Shown here one piece after another: positions 27,074 to 35,436 of a DNA stretch of 64,000 nt; position 1 is the first letter of the stretch; each line of letters begins with the position of its first letter. The translations under genes were made by a program, and so were the position numbers. Source of the DNA: Bacteroidales bacterium (GTDB lineage Bacteria > Bacteroidota > Bacteroidia > Bacteroidales > UBA932); contig JAGAKR010000025.1 in NCBI GenBank assembly GCA_017625535.1, positions 62,001 through 126,000 of the forward strand, written 5' to 3'. The notes below the pieces were generated by a model. The model was not told the DNA's origin, ran no database searches, and saw only the letters and a program-made list of their open reading frames with translations.

Positions 27074-27105
27074 ATTCCCGATGATTTTATCAAACTGTCG
27101 GGAAT
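27074..27105 (-). promoter_or_regulatory. Inverted repeat abutting the TonB receptor start codon
   Basis: ATTCCCGA (27074-27081) and TCGGGAAT (27098-27105) form an eight-base-pair stem around a 16-base loop immediately upstream of the receptor ATG. It would cover the ribosome binding region and could be the translational expression platform of the riboswitch behind it. Confidence 0.4.
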
Positions 27106-27128
27106 AAAATTGTACATACAAGCAAAAC

Positions 27129-27147
27129 TGTACAGTTATCCTGTACA
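27129..27147 (-). promoter_or_regulatory. Hairpin in the receptor leader
   Basis: On the minus strand TGTACAG, a five-base loop and CTGTACA form a perfect seven-base-pair stem followed by GTTTTGC, 56 bases upstream of the receptor ATG. It could be an attenuator of the preceding cobalamin riboswitch, though the T-run is weak. Confidence 0.35.
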
Positions 27148-27230
27148 AGGTTCAGCCGGACAAGAAATCTCTGGTGGGATCTGGTGTCTGTCTGCAAGCT
27201 CTTATTACCCGAAAGCTTCAAAACTAAATG

Positions 27231-27409
27231 ATCTTGGCAGGTCTTCTGGCTTGCTCCCCCACTGATGCCTTCTCATCCGTAACGGACAATGGCTTTTGAG
27301 TATCAGTGGATTTGTTGGAACTTACAGCAGCGGTGTCTGCCCAGGATTCTCACCTGGTTCCCTTTTCATCCTCCCCTGTGAAAACAGGTTCGGACACCAA
27401 TATCAGCGG
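27231..27409 (-). promoter_or_regulatory. Cobalamin riboswitch before the TonB receptor operon
   Basis: The minus strand reads, in order, a TTGGTG base, AAAAGGGAA, CCAGGTGAGAATCCTGG, the CCGCTGCTGT core and the B12 box AGCCAGAAGACCTGCC (27235-27250). These are the ordered conserved elements of the adenosylcobalamin riboswitch. It starts within a few bases of the divergent -7 box at 27410-27417, so it is the 5' end of the mRNA. Confidence 0.93.
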
Positions 27410-27438
27410 CAAATGTAGCAATAATTTTTAAAAACAAA
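27410..27438 (-). promoter_or_regulatory. Promoter of the riboswitch-TonB receptor unit
   Basis: The minus strand has TTTG (27435-27438) and TACATTTG (27410-27417) with 17 bases between them, matching the Bacteroidota -33/-7 promoter pair. Confidence 0.65.
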
Positions 27439-27443
27439 ATTTT

Positions 27444-27473
27444 TTTGATTGTAATATTAATTTTCTACATTTG
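27444..27473 (+). promoter_or_regulatory. Promoter of the riboswitch-btuFCD unit
   Basis: TTTG (27444-27447) and TACATTTG (27466-27473) are 18 bases apart, a close mirror image of the minus-strand promoter next to it with the same -7 octamer. Confidence 0.65.
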
Positions 27474-27477
27474 CCCT

Positions 27478-27660
27478 TGTAAAGGTGATGCGGCAGTTTT
27501 TCATACTGCAGCATAAAAGGGAATCCGGTTGGAATCCGGAACAGTGCCCGCTACTGTAACTTCTATTGCCACAGGCAATAACAGAGCTTCTTTAACCACT
27601 GTATTTTTTACGGGAAGGTGCTCGATGAAGTGAGTCAGGAAACCTGCCTTTGCAGATTAC
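27478..27660 (+). promoter_or_regulatory. Cobalamin riboswitch before btuFCD
   Basis: The plus strand carries AAAGGTGATGCGGC, AAAAGGGAATCCGGTTGGAATCCGG split by its loop, the TGCCCGCTACTGT core, a variable arm with the GCCACAGGC hairpin, and the B12 box AGTCAGGAAACCTGCC (27634-27649). This is a complete adenosylcobalamin riboswitch, arranged head to head with the one at 27231-27409. Confidence 0.94.
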
Positions 27661-27732
27661 AGTTAACGTGCCCTCGGGAAAAAGGTGCTATTTAATAATT
27701 TTTTAAAAAGATTTTTCACAGATTTTTTTGTT

Positions 27733-27784
27733 GTACATACCGTTTGTGCGGTATGATTGTACCTACCCGGTGCACCGGTTTTTT
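27733..27784 (+). terminator. Attenuator hairpins between the cobalamin riboswitch and btuF
   Basis: A first hairpin pairs GTACATACCG with CGGTATGATTGTAC (27733-27762). A second, the self-complementary CCGGTGCACCGG (27767-27778), is followed by six T residues (27779-27784), as in an intrinsic terminator. It lies downstream of the aptamer and before the chosen btuF ATG, suggesting transcriptional control. Confidence 0.6.
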
Positions 27785-27841
27785 CATACTCAACACTCAA
27801 CTCATACAAACTGGTGTTCCGGGTTTTATACAGTTTTTGCT

Positions 27842-29020
27842 ATGGAAAGGAGAAGACTTGCAACAGGAGCCTTGTACATTGCCGTAACTGCCTTGCTGGC
27901 TGCCGGATGCGGCAACAGCAGTTCATCCGGCACCAGGGCTGCAGCGGATGATAAGGAAATCATTGCCTTTGACACATCAGATTCCACAAAGGCATACCCC
28001 CAATATGCACAGGGATTCAAGGTAACATACACAAACGGGGCAAAACTGGTGGAGATAAGTGACCCAACCGCCAAGAACAATACCGTATACAGGTTTGTCC
28101 TTACAGAGGATTTGTCAAATCCCCTTCCCGACGGATATACCCCTATAAAGATTCCCGTAGAGAGGATAATCTGCATGACAACCCTGCAATTGGCCGGCTT
28201 CATAACCCTTGATGAAACGGAGTACGTGAGCGGAATGAGCAGCACAAGGTTCCTGCACAATGAGACTGTGCGCAGACAGATTGATGAGGGAATTACAAAA
28301 CGGATAGGTATAGAGGGGAATTTTGACAATGAAGTTATAATGAACATAAATCCAAACCTTATTTATTTCTCCCCTTTCAAGCGGGGCGGCTATGACGGCC
28401 TCAAGGAGGCCGGTATTCCGCTGGTTCCACATCTTGGCTACAAGGAACCTCACCCGCTTGGGCAGGCGGAGTGGATAAAGTTCATAGCCCTGTTCATCAA
28501 CGAAGAGGCAAAGGCCAACAGGATTTTCAATGATATAGCGCAGCAATACAATACACTTAAAGAGAAAGTTGCACAGCAGCAGGGGGAGCGCCCGGTGGTA
28601 CTGAGCGGAGAGATTCACGGAGGCTCCTGGTATGCTGTAGGGGGAAAGAGTTTCCTTGCACAGCTCTTCAAGGATGCAGGAGCAGATTATGTACTTAAAG
28701 ACAACAACGAGTCGGGTGGAATAAACTTTGATTTTGAGACCATGTATGAGAAAGCCGCCAACGCACAATACTGGCGCATTATGAATGGATATCAGGGAGA
28801 ATACACCTATGAGGTCCTGGGAAAGAGCGACCCGCGGTACAAAGATTTCAGGGCATACAGGGAGAAAGGGGTCATCTACTGCAACCAGAGGGAAAAGGGC
28901 TTCTATGAGAGTTCCCCAACACAACCTCATCTGGTGCTCAAGGATCTTGTGAAGATATTCCATCCCACTCTTGTTGAAGAGGATTACAAGGGAACATTCT
29001 ATACACTTCTGGAGAAATGA
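27842..29020 (+). CDS. btuF: Periplasmic corrinoid-binding lipoprotein of an ABC importer
   Basis: The ORF is open from 27728, but that start lies before the attenuator hairpin. The ATG at 27842 gives MERRRLATGALYIAVTALLAAGC with a lipobox at Cys 23 and a 392-residue product. The mature part matches the TroA/BtuF-like periplasmic binding fold: IPVERIICMTTLQLAGFITL, then a helical linker, GEIHGGSWYAVGGKSFLAQLF, and a C-terminal lobe. Iron-chelate binding proteins look the same; the cobalamin riboswitch and linked permease/ATPase genes make corrinoid the likely cargo. The stop overlaps the permease ATG by four bases (ATGA). Confidence 0.82.
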   Translation: MERRRLATGALYIAVTALLAAGCGNSSSSGTRAAADDKEIIAFDTSDSTKAYPQYAQGFKVTYTNGAKLVEISDPTAKNNTVYRFVLTEDLSNPLPDGYTPIKIPVERIICMTTLQLAGFITLDETEYVSGMSSTRFLHNETVRRQIDEGITKRIGIEGNFDNEVIMNINPNLIYFSPFKRGGYDGLKEAGIPLVPHLGYKEPHPLGQAEWIKFIALFINEEAKANRIFNDIAQQYNTLKEKVAQQQGERPVVLSGEIHGGSWYAVGGKSFLAQLFKDAGADYVLKDNNESGGINFDFETMYEKAANAQYWRIMNGYQGEYTYEVLGKSDPRYKDFRAYREKGVIYCNQREKGFYESSPTQPHLVLKDLVKIFHPTLVEEDYKGTFYTLLEK

Positions 29021-30054
29021 TAAAAAGGCACACAACCCTCATTATGGCTGCAATATTTGTTTCAATTGTGGCATTTGCATTCCTCAACCTGCTGTTGGGA
29101 ACTGTACGTATTCCCGCCTCTGATGTATTCAACATTATCCTTGGCAGAGGGTGTTCAAATGAAATCTGGGAAAACATAATAGTTAAATCAAGGTTGCCGC
29201 AGGCCCTCACCGCCATTTTTGCCGGTGCAGGGCTTTCTGTCGCAGGCCTCCTTATGCAGACCGTATTCAGGAATCCCCTTGCAGGTCCCTCTGTACTGGG
29301 TATAAGTTCCGGCGCCAGCCTTGGTGTGGCATTTGTGATACTTATGTCGGGAATAATGGGGCAGGCCCTCAGCCAGTTGGGGTTCTTTGGGGAGTTTGCC
29401 GTCACTATTGCGGCAATAATTGGGGCAATGGGGGTTATGGGGATAATCATTTTTGTTTCCCAAAAAGTGAAAGGAAATGTCACACTTCTTATAATTGGTG
29501 TGATGATAGGACATATTGCCACTGCCATAATTGGTGTGCTGAAGTTCTTTAGTGTTGAAGAGGACATAAGGGCATACGTAATATGGGGATTGGGGAGTTT
29601 TGCAAAGGTGTCGGGAGGACAGATGGTCCTTTTCTGTACCATTATGGCTGTGCTCATCCCTCTAAGTATGCTTCTGATAAAGACCCTCAACCTGCTCCTT
29701 CTTGGAGACGGATATGCCAGGAACCTTGGCCTGAACATAAAGAGGGCCCGCTTCTATGTTATTCTGGCTGCCGGTGTGCTGGTTGCCATAGTTACCGCAT
29801 ACTGCGGTCCCATATCCTTCATAGGGCTTGCTGTTCCGCACTTGTGCAGGGGAATATTCCAGACATCAGACCACAGAATACTTATGCCGGCAACCGTACT
29901 CGCAGGTGCATCCCTGGCACTTATATGCAACCTCATTGCAAGGATGCCGGGGTTTGAGGGGGTTCTCCCGGTAAACTCTGTAACTGCACTCATTGGGGCC
30001 CCGGTTGTAGTGAGTGTACTTTTCAGGAAAAGGAAAAATGAAATTGGAGAATAG
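29017..30054 (+). CDS. btuC: FecCD-family ABC permease, corrinoid importer
   Basis: The 345-residue integral membrane protein has about ten helices and the family signature RLPQALTAIFAGAGLSVAG near 55-73, then QTVFRNPLAGPSVLG and the cytoplasmic GPISFIGLAVPHLCR loop that contacts the ATPase. It is the translocation channel of the BtuCDF-type importer. It starts in the btuF stop codon and its own end overlaps the ATPase start, so all three are translationally coupled. Confidence 0.85.
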   Translation: MIKRHTTLIMAAIFVSIVAFAFLNLLLGTVRIPASDVFNIILGRGCSNEIWENIIVKSRLPQALTAIFAGAGLSVAGLLMQTVFRNPLAGPSVLGISSGASLGVAFVILMSGIMGQALSQLGFFGEFAVTIAAIIGAMGVMGIIIFVSQKVKGNVTLLIIGVMIGHIATAIIGVLKFFSVEEDIRAYVIWGLGSFAKVSGGQMVLFCTIMAVLIPLSMLLIKTLNLLLLGDGYARNLGLNIKRARFYVILAAGVLVAIVTAYCGPISFIGLAVPHLCRGIFQTSDHRILMPATVLAGASLALICNLIARMPGFEGVLPVNSVTALIGAPVVVSVLFRKRKNEIGE

Positions 30055-30901
30055 GGATATGGAGAGCACAGTTGTAATAAGGGATCTTACCATAGGGTAC
30101 AGGAAACATTGGAGGAAAGAGGAAGGCAGCAGGAGCAAGATTGTTGCCGGAAATATAAATGCCTCAATACGGCAGGGGGAACTCACTTGCCTGCTGGGTG
30201 CAAACGGAGTGGGGAAATCCACCCTGCTGAAGACTTTGTCGGGATTCCTGGAGAAGCTTGGGGGTGAGATAATGATTATGGGCAAGGAACTTGGGTCCTA
30301 TACGCCAAAGGAACTCTCCACCACAATGGGAGTTGTACTTACAGACAAGTGCGATGTGCGCAATATGAGCGCCAGGGATATAATTGGAATGGGACGCAGC
30401 CCGTACACATCCTTCTGGGGGACCCTTTCAAGAGATGACTACAGGATTGTGGATGAATCCATAGCAATGATTGGAATAGAACACCTGAGCGGAAGGATGG
30501 TGCATACCCTCAGCGACGGTGAGAGGCAGAAGGTGATGATAGCCAAGGCACTTGCACAACAGACACCAATAATAATATTGGATGAGCCAACCGCATTCCT
30601 GGATTTTCCAAGCAAAGTGGAGATAATGCAGCTGCTGCACAAACTTACCCGGGAAGCCGGCAAAACAATATTCCTCTCTACCCACGATATGGAACTTGCC
30701 CTGCAGATAGCGGACAAGATATGGATTATGGAGAAAAAAAAGGGATGTGCCATAGGAACAGCAGAAGAACTTGCCCAAAACGGTGTCCTGAAACCTTTCT
30801 TCAACCGTAGTGGAGATGACTTCAACTATGAGAAAGGACTCCTTAAAATGATGGAATTAAAGCGTTTGTCCGATGCGGCAGACAATCTCCTCCGCATATA
30901 A
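30038..30901 (+). CDS. btuD: ABC transporter ATPase, corrinoid importer
   Basis: The 287-residue ATPase powers the BtuC channel. Motifs: Walker A GANGVGKST (54-62), signature LSDGERQKVMIAKAL, Walker B IIILDEPTAFLD and a switch His in LSTHDMELALQ. The ATG at 30038 follows AAAAGGAAAA; a second ATG at 30059 follows GGAGAATAGGG and would give the shorter MESTVVIRDL start. Either fits. The 3' end overlaps convergent nrdG by 45 bases, which is unusual and implies antisense contact between the two messages. Confidence 0.85.
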   Translation: MKLENRDMESTVVIRDLTIGYRKHWRKEEGSRSKIVAGNINASIRQGELTCLLGANGVGKSTLLKTLSGFLEKLGGEIMIMGKELGSYTPKELSTTMGVVLTDKCDVRNMSARDIIGMGRSPYTSFWGTLSRDDYRIVDESIAMIGIEHLSGRMVHTLSDGERQKVMIAKALAQQTPIIILDEPTAFLDFPSKVEIMQLLHKLTREAGKTIFLSTHDMELALQIADKIWIMEKKKGCAIGTAEELAQNGVLKPFFNRSGDDFNYEKGLLKMMELKRLSDAADNLLRI

Positions 30902-31354
30902 TATCCGCTGGTTTGAACTCCCCCTGAACCTCAATTGCTCATCCCGCAGTTCCTCCACAAAAGGGCCGTCAACCAGTGCATCCACACTGCGCAACAGCCG
31001 CATCCTGCAGGGATCATTCTCTGCAATCAGTTCCTCCAGTGTGAAGCCTGTATAGCACCAGATTGTTTTGAAGGTCTCCTCCTTTATCCTGCGGGCCAGA
31101 TATGCAAACTCTTCGGCCTGATAGAACGGGTCCCCTCCGGAGAATGTGACATTCCAGGGAGAATCCTTTACAATTTCAAGCAGTTCCCCTACCGAAACAG
31201 GCCTCCCTCCACCCATATCCCAGCTTTGCGGATTATGGCACCCCCTGCATCTGTGGGAGCAACCAGCACAATATATGGAGAGACGGAAACCGGGGCCATC
31301 CACCACGGTTCCGTCAATTATATCCAGAATCCTTATCTGTACCGAATCATCCAT
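30857..31354 (-). CDS. nrdG: Anaerobic ribonucleotide reductase activating protein
   Basis: NrdG is the radical SAM partner that generates the glycyl radical on NrdD. The 165-residue protein carries CAGCSHRCRGCHNP, with the cluster ligands C-x3-C-x2-C at 32, 36 and 39, and the SAM-binding TFSGGDPFYQ segment near 70-79. It lies six bases after nrdD and is co-transcribed with it; both follow the cbi operon. Confidence 0.95.
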   Translation of the reverse strand: MDDSVQIRILDIIDGTVVDGPGFRLSIYCAGCSHRCRGCHNPQSWDMGGGRPVSVGELLEIVKDSPWNVTFSGGDPFYQAEEFAYLARRIKEETFKTIWCYTGFTLEELIAENDPCRMRLLRSVDALVDGPFVEELRDEQLRFRGSSNQRILYAEEIVCRIGQTL

Positions 31355-31360
31355 AATCCC

Positions 31361-33604
31361 CTATTCGTGAACAACCCTGTCATTGAGTTCTGCCAACTTT
31401 GCCCTGTTCCAGCGGTCTGTAGTACCCACAAGATACCCTGTAATGCGCTGCAGTTTGTCTATGTTGGCGCTGCCACATTTAGGGCACTCCTTCATATCTT
31501 TCTGTGCATTCTCATAGCCGCACTCCATACATCTGTTGCGGTTGTGGTTTACAGAACAGTATCCCATATCATACTTGTCCATAAGGTCTACAATGTTCAT
31601 TATGGCCTCCGGGTTATGGGTGGCATCCCCATCTATCTCCACATAGAAGATATGCCCGCCTCCTGTAAGTTTGTGATATGGAGCCTCAATCCTCGCCTTA
31701 TGCTGCGGAGAACATTTGTAATACACCGGAACATGGTTTGAGTTGGTGTAATAATCCTTGTCGGTAACCCCCTCCACAATGCCGAAATCCTTCTTGTCCC
31801 TTCTTGTGAATCTTCCCGACAGGCCTTCTGCCGGAGTTGCCAGCACACTGTAGTTATGCCCGTAACGGGTTGAGAACTCCTGCACCCTGTCCCTCATATA
31901 TGTCACAATCCTCAGGCCAAGTTCCTGCGCACCGGCATCCTCACCGTGATGTTTGCCCACAAGGGCCACAAGTGTCTCTGCCAGGCCTATGAAACCTATA
32001 CCCAAAGTACCCTGGTTTATCACAGACTCAATTGTATCTGTAGGCTTGAGATTCTGCGAGCCGTTCCACAATGCCGACATCAACAGCGGGAACTGCTTTG
32101 CAAGTGCGGTCTTCTGGAAACAGAACCTCTCATGCAATTGTTTGGCAGCAGTTTCCAATGTTGCATCCAGTTTGCTCATGAAGAGGTTTATCCTCTGCTC
32201 AACGTTATCTGCTGCAAGTCTGCTCTCAAGCGCCAGTTTTACAATGTTTATTGTAGTGAACGAAAGGTTGCCCCTTCCAATGGAGGTCTTTTCTCCAAAA
32301 CGGTTCTCAAACACCCTTGTACGGCATCCCATTGTGGCCACCTCATATTTGTAGCGTTCAGGGTCATCCTCCTTCCACAGTTCGTGTTGGTTGTACGAGG
32401 CATCCAGGTTTACAAAGTTGGGGAAGAAACGTTTTGCACTCACCATACAGGCAAATTTGTAGAGGTCGTAGTTCTTGTCTGTAGGGAGATAGCTCACCCC
32501 CCTCTTCTTCTTCCATATCTGTATTGGGAATATGGCTGTTGAGCCGTTTCCAACACCATGGTATGTAGTGTGGAGCAGTTCCCTTATTATACAGCGACCT
32601 TCGGCTGAGGTATCTGTACCATAGTTTATGGAACTGAACACAACCTGGTTTCCTCCACGGGAGTGGATGGTGTTCATATTATGCACAAATGCCTCCATAG
32701 ACTGGTGCACCCTCTGGGCTGTACGGTTTATTGCATGCTGTTTGACCCTGTCAATCCCCCTCAAAGGCACTCCAACCTGTTTGCCTTCATAATCTTTGCC
32801 GTCAAGATCCCTTATTATATAGTCATCTATTTGTGCATCATACAACTGCGAATAATCCTCCCCGGCCAGTTTCTCCAGAATCTTCACCTCCTCTATATAA
32901 CTGCTCCTTACAAACGGGGCAAGGTAATAGTCAAATGCCGGTATGGCCTGTCCGCCGTGCATCTCATTCTGGGCGGTCTCCATAGAGATACAGCACAGGA
33001 TACTGGCTGTCTCTATCCTCTTTGCAGGACGGCTCTCCCCGTGTCCGGTAGTGAACCCGTTTTTAAGGATCTTGTCTATAGGGTGCTGCACACAAGTAAG
33101 GCTCTTGGTAGGATAGTAGTCTTTGTCGTGGATATGTATATAGTTCCCGGCAACCGCCTCCTTCACATCATCTGAGAGCAGATAGTCATCCACAAACGGT
33201 TTGGTGGACTCGCTGGAGAACTTCATCATCATTCCCGCAGGGGTGTCTGCATTCATATTGGCATTCTCGCGGGTAACATCATTTGATTTGGTCTCAATTA
33301 TCTCCAGGAATATACCCCTGGTCTTTGCTTTTCGGGCAACTGTCCTCTTGTTCCTGTAGGCAATGTACAGTTTTGCAACCTCCTTGCGGGGGCTCTTCAT
33401 AAGTTCAAACTCCACAAGGTCCTGAATCTCCTCCACGTGCATCTGCTCATTTCCCTTGCAGGCAATTCGGTCTGTAATCTTCTTTATAAGATCCTCATCC
33501 TCCCCATCGGGGCTGTGCAGCATCGCCTTCCTTATGGCAGCTGCAATCTTAGCCTCATTGAAACCTACAATACGGCCGTCTCTTTTAATAACTGTTTGAA
33601 TCAT
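31361..33604 (-). CDS. nrdD: Anaerobic ribonucleoside-triphosphate reductase (class III)
   Basis: NrdD makes deoxyribonucleotides without oxygen and without B12. The 747-residue protein has an N-terminal ATP-cone (MIQTVIKRDGRIVGFNEAKI, about 1-95), the barrel core, a C-terminal zinc ribbon with two CxxC pairs (CMECG, CPKCG), and the glycyl-radical segment RITGYLVG near the end. The start matches the ATP-cone N-terminus. Only 29 bases separate it from the cbiJD stop and I see no TAnnTTTG box there, so it may be read from the cobalamin-riboswitch promoter of the cbi operon. Confidence 0.96.
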   Translation of the reverse strand: MIQTVIKRDGRIVGFNEAKIAAAIRKAMLHSPDGEDEDLIKKITDRIACKGNEQMHVEEIQDLVEFELMKSPRKEVAKLYIAYRNKRTVARKAKTRGIFLEIIETKSNDVTRENANMNADTPAGMMMKFSSESTKPFVDDYLLSDDVKEAVAGNYIHIHDKDYYPTKSLTCVQHPIDKILKNGFTTGHGESRPAKRIETASILCCISMETAQNEMHGGQAIPAFDYYLAPFVRSSYIEEVKILEKLAGEDYSQLYDAQIDDYIIRDLDGKDYEGKQVGVPLRGIDRVKQHAINRTAQRVHQSMEAFVHNMNTIHSRGGNQVVFSSINYGTDTSAEGRCIIRELLHTTYHGVGNGSTAIFPIQIWKKKRGVSYLPTDKNYDLYKFACMVSAKRFFPNFVNLDASYNQHELWKEDDPERYKYEVATMGCRTRVFENRFGEKTSIGRGNLSFTTINIVKLALESRLAADNVEQRINLFMSKLDATLETAAKQLHERFCFQKTALAKQFPLLMSALWNGSQNLKPTDTIESVINQGTLGIGFIGLAETLVALVGKHHGEDAGAQELGLRIVTYMRDRVQEFSTRYGHNYSVLATPAEGLSGRFTRRDKKDFGIVEGVTDKDYYTNSNHVPVYYKCSPQHKARIEAPYHKLTGGGHIFYVEIDGDATHNPEAIMNIVDLMDKYDMGYCSVNHNRNRCMECGYENAQKDMKECPKCGSANIDKLQRITGYLVGTTDRWNRAKLAELNDRVVHE

Positions 33605-33633
33605 ATCGGTGTATTTTATTGTTTATATTTTTC

Positions 33634-35415
33634 TCATTCCTCCACCAGCACAACATCAAGTTCCCCCTCCGGCAGCAATGGTGAACACTGCTGTCTGCAA
33701 AGTTCCCTTATTGCACCAAAGAACCTCCGGGCATCCTCCTCCCCGAATATTTTCCACAACTCCCTGGCAAGGGTAAAGTTGTCGGGAATAACATTGCACC
33801 CTGCCTTGCGGGCAACATCCTGTACAAACTCCTTGTCTACGGTTACAACCTTGCTGTGGGTATCAAGGTTTCCTGCCGCCAGTTTTACCGCCTTCCCTAT
33901 CATTATTCCCAGGGTAACTTTTCCAAACCCGTGTTCCGATGCCATTCTCACTGCATCTCCAATAAAGTTCCCATAATGGATGAAGGACTGCGGAGGCACT
34001 CCTGCCCCCACCCTCTCCTTAAGTTTCTGTTCACTTTTTGCTCCGGAGTTTATTATAAGATGCTCCACACCCAATGCCTTTGCCACATCCATTTCACGAC
34101 TTATTGATTCCAGAAAAGCCTCCTTGGAAAACGGTCTTACAACTCCGCTGGTACCTATTATGGAGATGCCTCCTGTTACCCCAACCCTGGGGTTGAATGT
34201 CCTTGCTGCAAGTTCGCGTCCTCCGGGAACAGATATTGTAATATCTGCGCCACCACCAGGCAACTCCTCTTCCACCACCCTCATCATCATCCCCCGCGGG
34301 CCGTTGTTTATTGCAGGTCCTCCAACCTCCAGACCAAGCCCGGGCAATGTTACCGTACCTACCCCCTCCCCTGCAAAGAACCTCACCTCTTCTGTATCAT
34401 TCAATTTCACTTGAGCAATAATGTCATATCCGTTTGTGGCATCGGGATCATCCCCTCCGTATTTTGTTGCACACCCCCAGGCTCCGTCATCCGTTGTCCC
34501 GCTCCCCTTCAGGGGCATTCTCACCCTCTCCCCCTGCGGCAGCACAACAAACACACTCCTGCACTCTTCCCCGTGCAGCAGCCGTCTGAGTGCCCCCCTT
34601 ACGGCAGCAGTTGCAGTACTCCCTGTTGTGAGCCCTATCCTCAACGGAAAGAATCCCGGAACAAGCCGCTCAACTTCCATCCGCAGCCCTACAGGGCCAT
34701 ATACCGGCACAAATGATTCCGGCAATGCAGGCCTTTGTACCGCAAACACTTTTGCCCCACAGGCAAAAGCAGCCTCCACTTTCTCCTTAAAGAAGCCGCT
34801 CTCCCCGCTCTCCTTTGTAATTACTGCCTCAGGAGAGATCTTTGCAATGAATTCCTTCTCCCCCTCCAACGTAATGGCCTCATCCTTCAAATATAGAAGC
34901 CTGTTGCCCGGGAAACCTGCCTTTGCCGCCAACTCCCTTGATTCATCCCTGTCCAACACCCTGAAATGGCAGAGATTCCCCTTCCGGCTCCAGTATCCGC
35001 GCAGTTTTGGTATGGTGTTCACCCCTGTAAGTGCCAGCAGTGAAGTTATCTTCCCATTATTGAGCTTCCCAACGGCATCATCAAAGGAACTGCACCAAAT
35101 GATGCGTTTGTCCCGCATAGGGAACTCCCTCTCATATCTGATCACCGGAAGAGACAATTCCCCTGATACAGCATCAACGGTTGCATGTACCCCCTGTGCA
35201 AACGGATGTGCCGCATCTACAATGAGGGAGATACCGTTCCTCCTGCAGAATTCCCCCATAGCGGCAGAATCCATCCCCCCACAAATACGCACCCCGTTGC
35301 ACAACTCCACATCCTGTATATTTCCCTTTGTGGAGTAGTGGAAAAGGGTTCCTGCAGCATCAAGTGTCTGAGCCGCCATCCTCCCTTCAGTTGTACCGCC
35401 TATAACCAGAATCAT
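33634..35415 (-). CDS. cbiJD: CbiJ-CbiD fusion: precorrin-6A reductase and cobalt-precorrin-5B C1-methyltransferase
   Basis: Residues 1-250 are the NAD(P)H-dependent precorrin-6A reductase CbiJ/CobK (ILVIGGTTEGR loop, DAAHPFA, and TGVNTIPKLRGYW). Residues from about 258 are CbiD (LRIGLTTGSTATAAVRGALR, GGEGV-type glycine segment, GPRGMMMR, GTSGVVRPFS and NFIGDAVR), which methylates C1 with SAM. The two act as consecutive or neighbouring steps of the anaerobic ring-contraction pathway, CbiD before CbiJ. The 593-residue ORF is uninterrupted. It lies 21 bases after cbiGF. Confidence 0.93.
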   Translation of the reverse strand: MILVIGGTTEGRMAAQTLDAAGTLFHYSTKGNIQDVELCNGVRICGGMDSAAMGEFCRRNGISLIVDAAHPFAQGVHATVDAVSGELSLPVIRYEREFPMRDKRIIWCSSFDDAVGKLNNGKITSLLALTGVNTIPKLRGYWSRKGNLCHFRVLDRDESRELAAKAGFPGNRLLYLKDEAITLEGEKEFIAKISPEAVITKESGESGFFKEKVEAAFACGAKVFAVQRPALPESFVPVYGPVGLRMEVERLVPGFFPLRIGLTTGSTATAAVRGALRRLLHGEECRSVFVVLPQGERVRMPLKGSGTTDDGAWGCATKYGGDDPDATNGYDIIAQVKLNDTEEVRFFAGEGVGTVTLPGLGLEVGGPAINNGPRGMMMRVVEEELPGGGADITISVPGGRELAARTFNPRVGVTGGISIIGTSGVVRPFSKEAFLESISREMDVAKALGVEHLIINSGAKSEQKLKERVGAGVPPQSFIHYGNFIGDAVRMASEHGFGKVTLGIMIGKAVKLAAGNLDTHSKVVTVDKEFVQDVARKAGCNVIPDNFTLARELWKIFGEEDARRFFGAIRELCRQQCSPLLPEGELDVVLVEE

Positions 35416-35436
35416 ATTACTGCCGTTTTATCTTTT

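Noticed and set aside
27728..27841. Upstream start for btuF, adding 38 residues
   Set aside because: The segment contains the attenuator hairpins and would place the lipobox too far from the N-terminus; the ATG at 27842 gives a normal lipoprotein signal.
28115..29035. 306-residue minus-strand ORF opposite btuF
   Set aside because: Lies entirely across a well-supported lipoprotein gene; no motif or promoter supports it.
28938..29738. 266-residue minus-strand ORF opposite btuC
   Set aside because: Shadow of the hydrophobic permease frame; Ile/Pro-rich without family features.
33605..33633. Promoter for nrdD in the gap after cbiJD
   Set aside because: No TAnnTTTG or close match is present in the 29 bases; a promoter inside cbiJD cannot be excluded.
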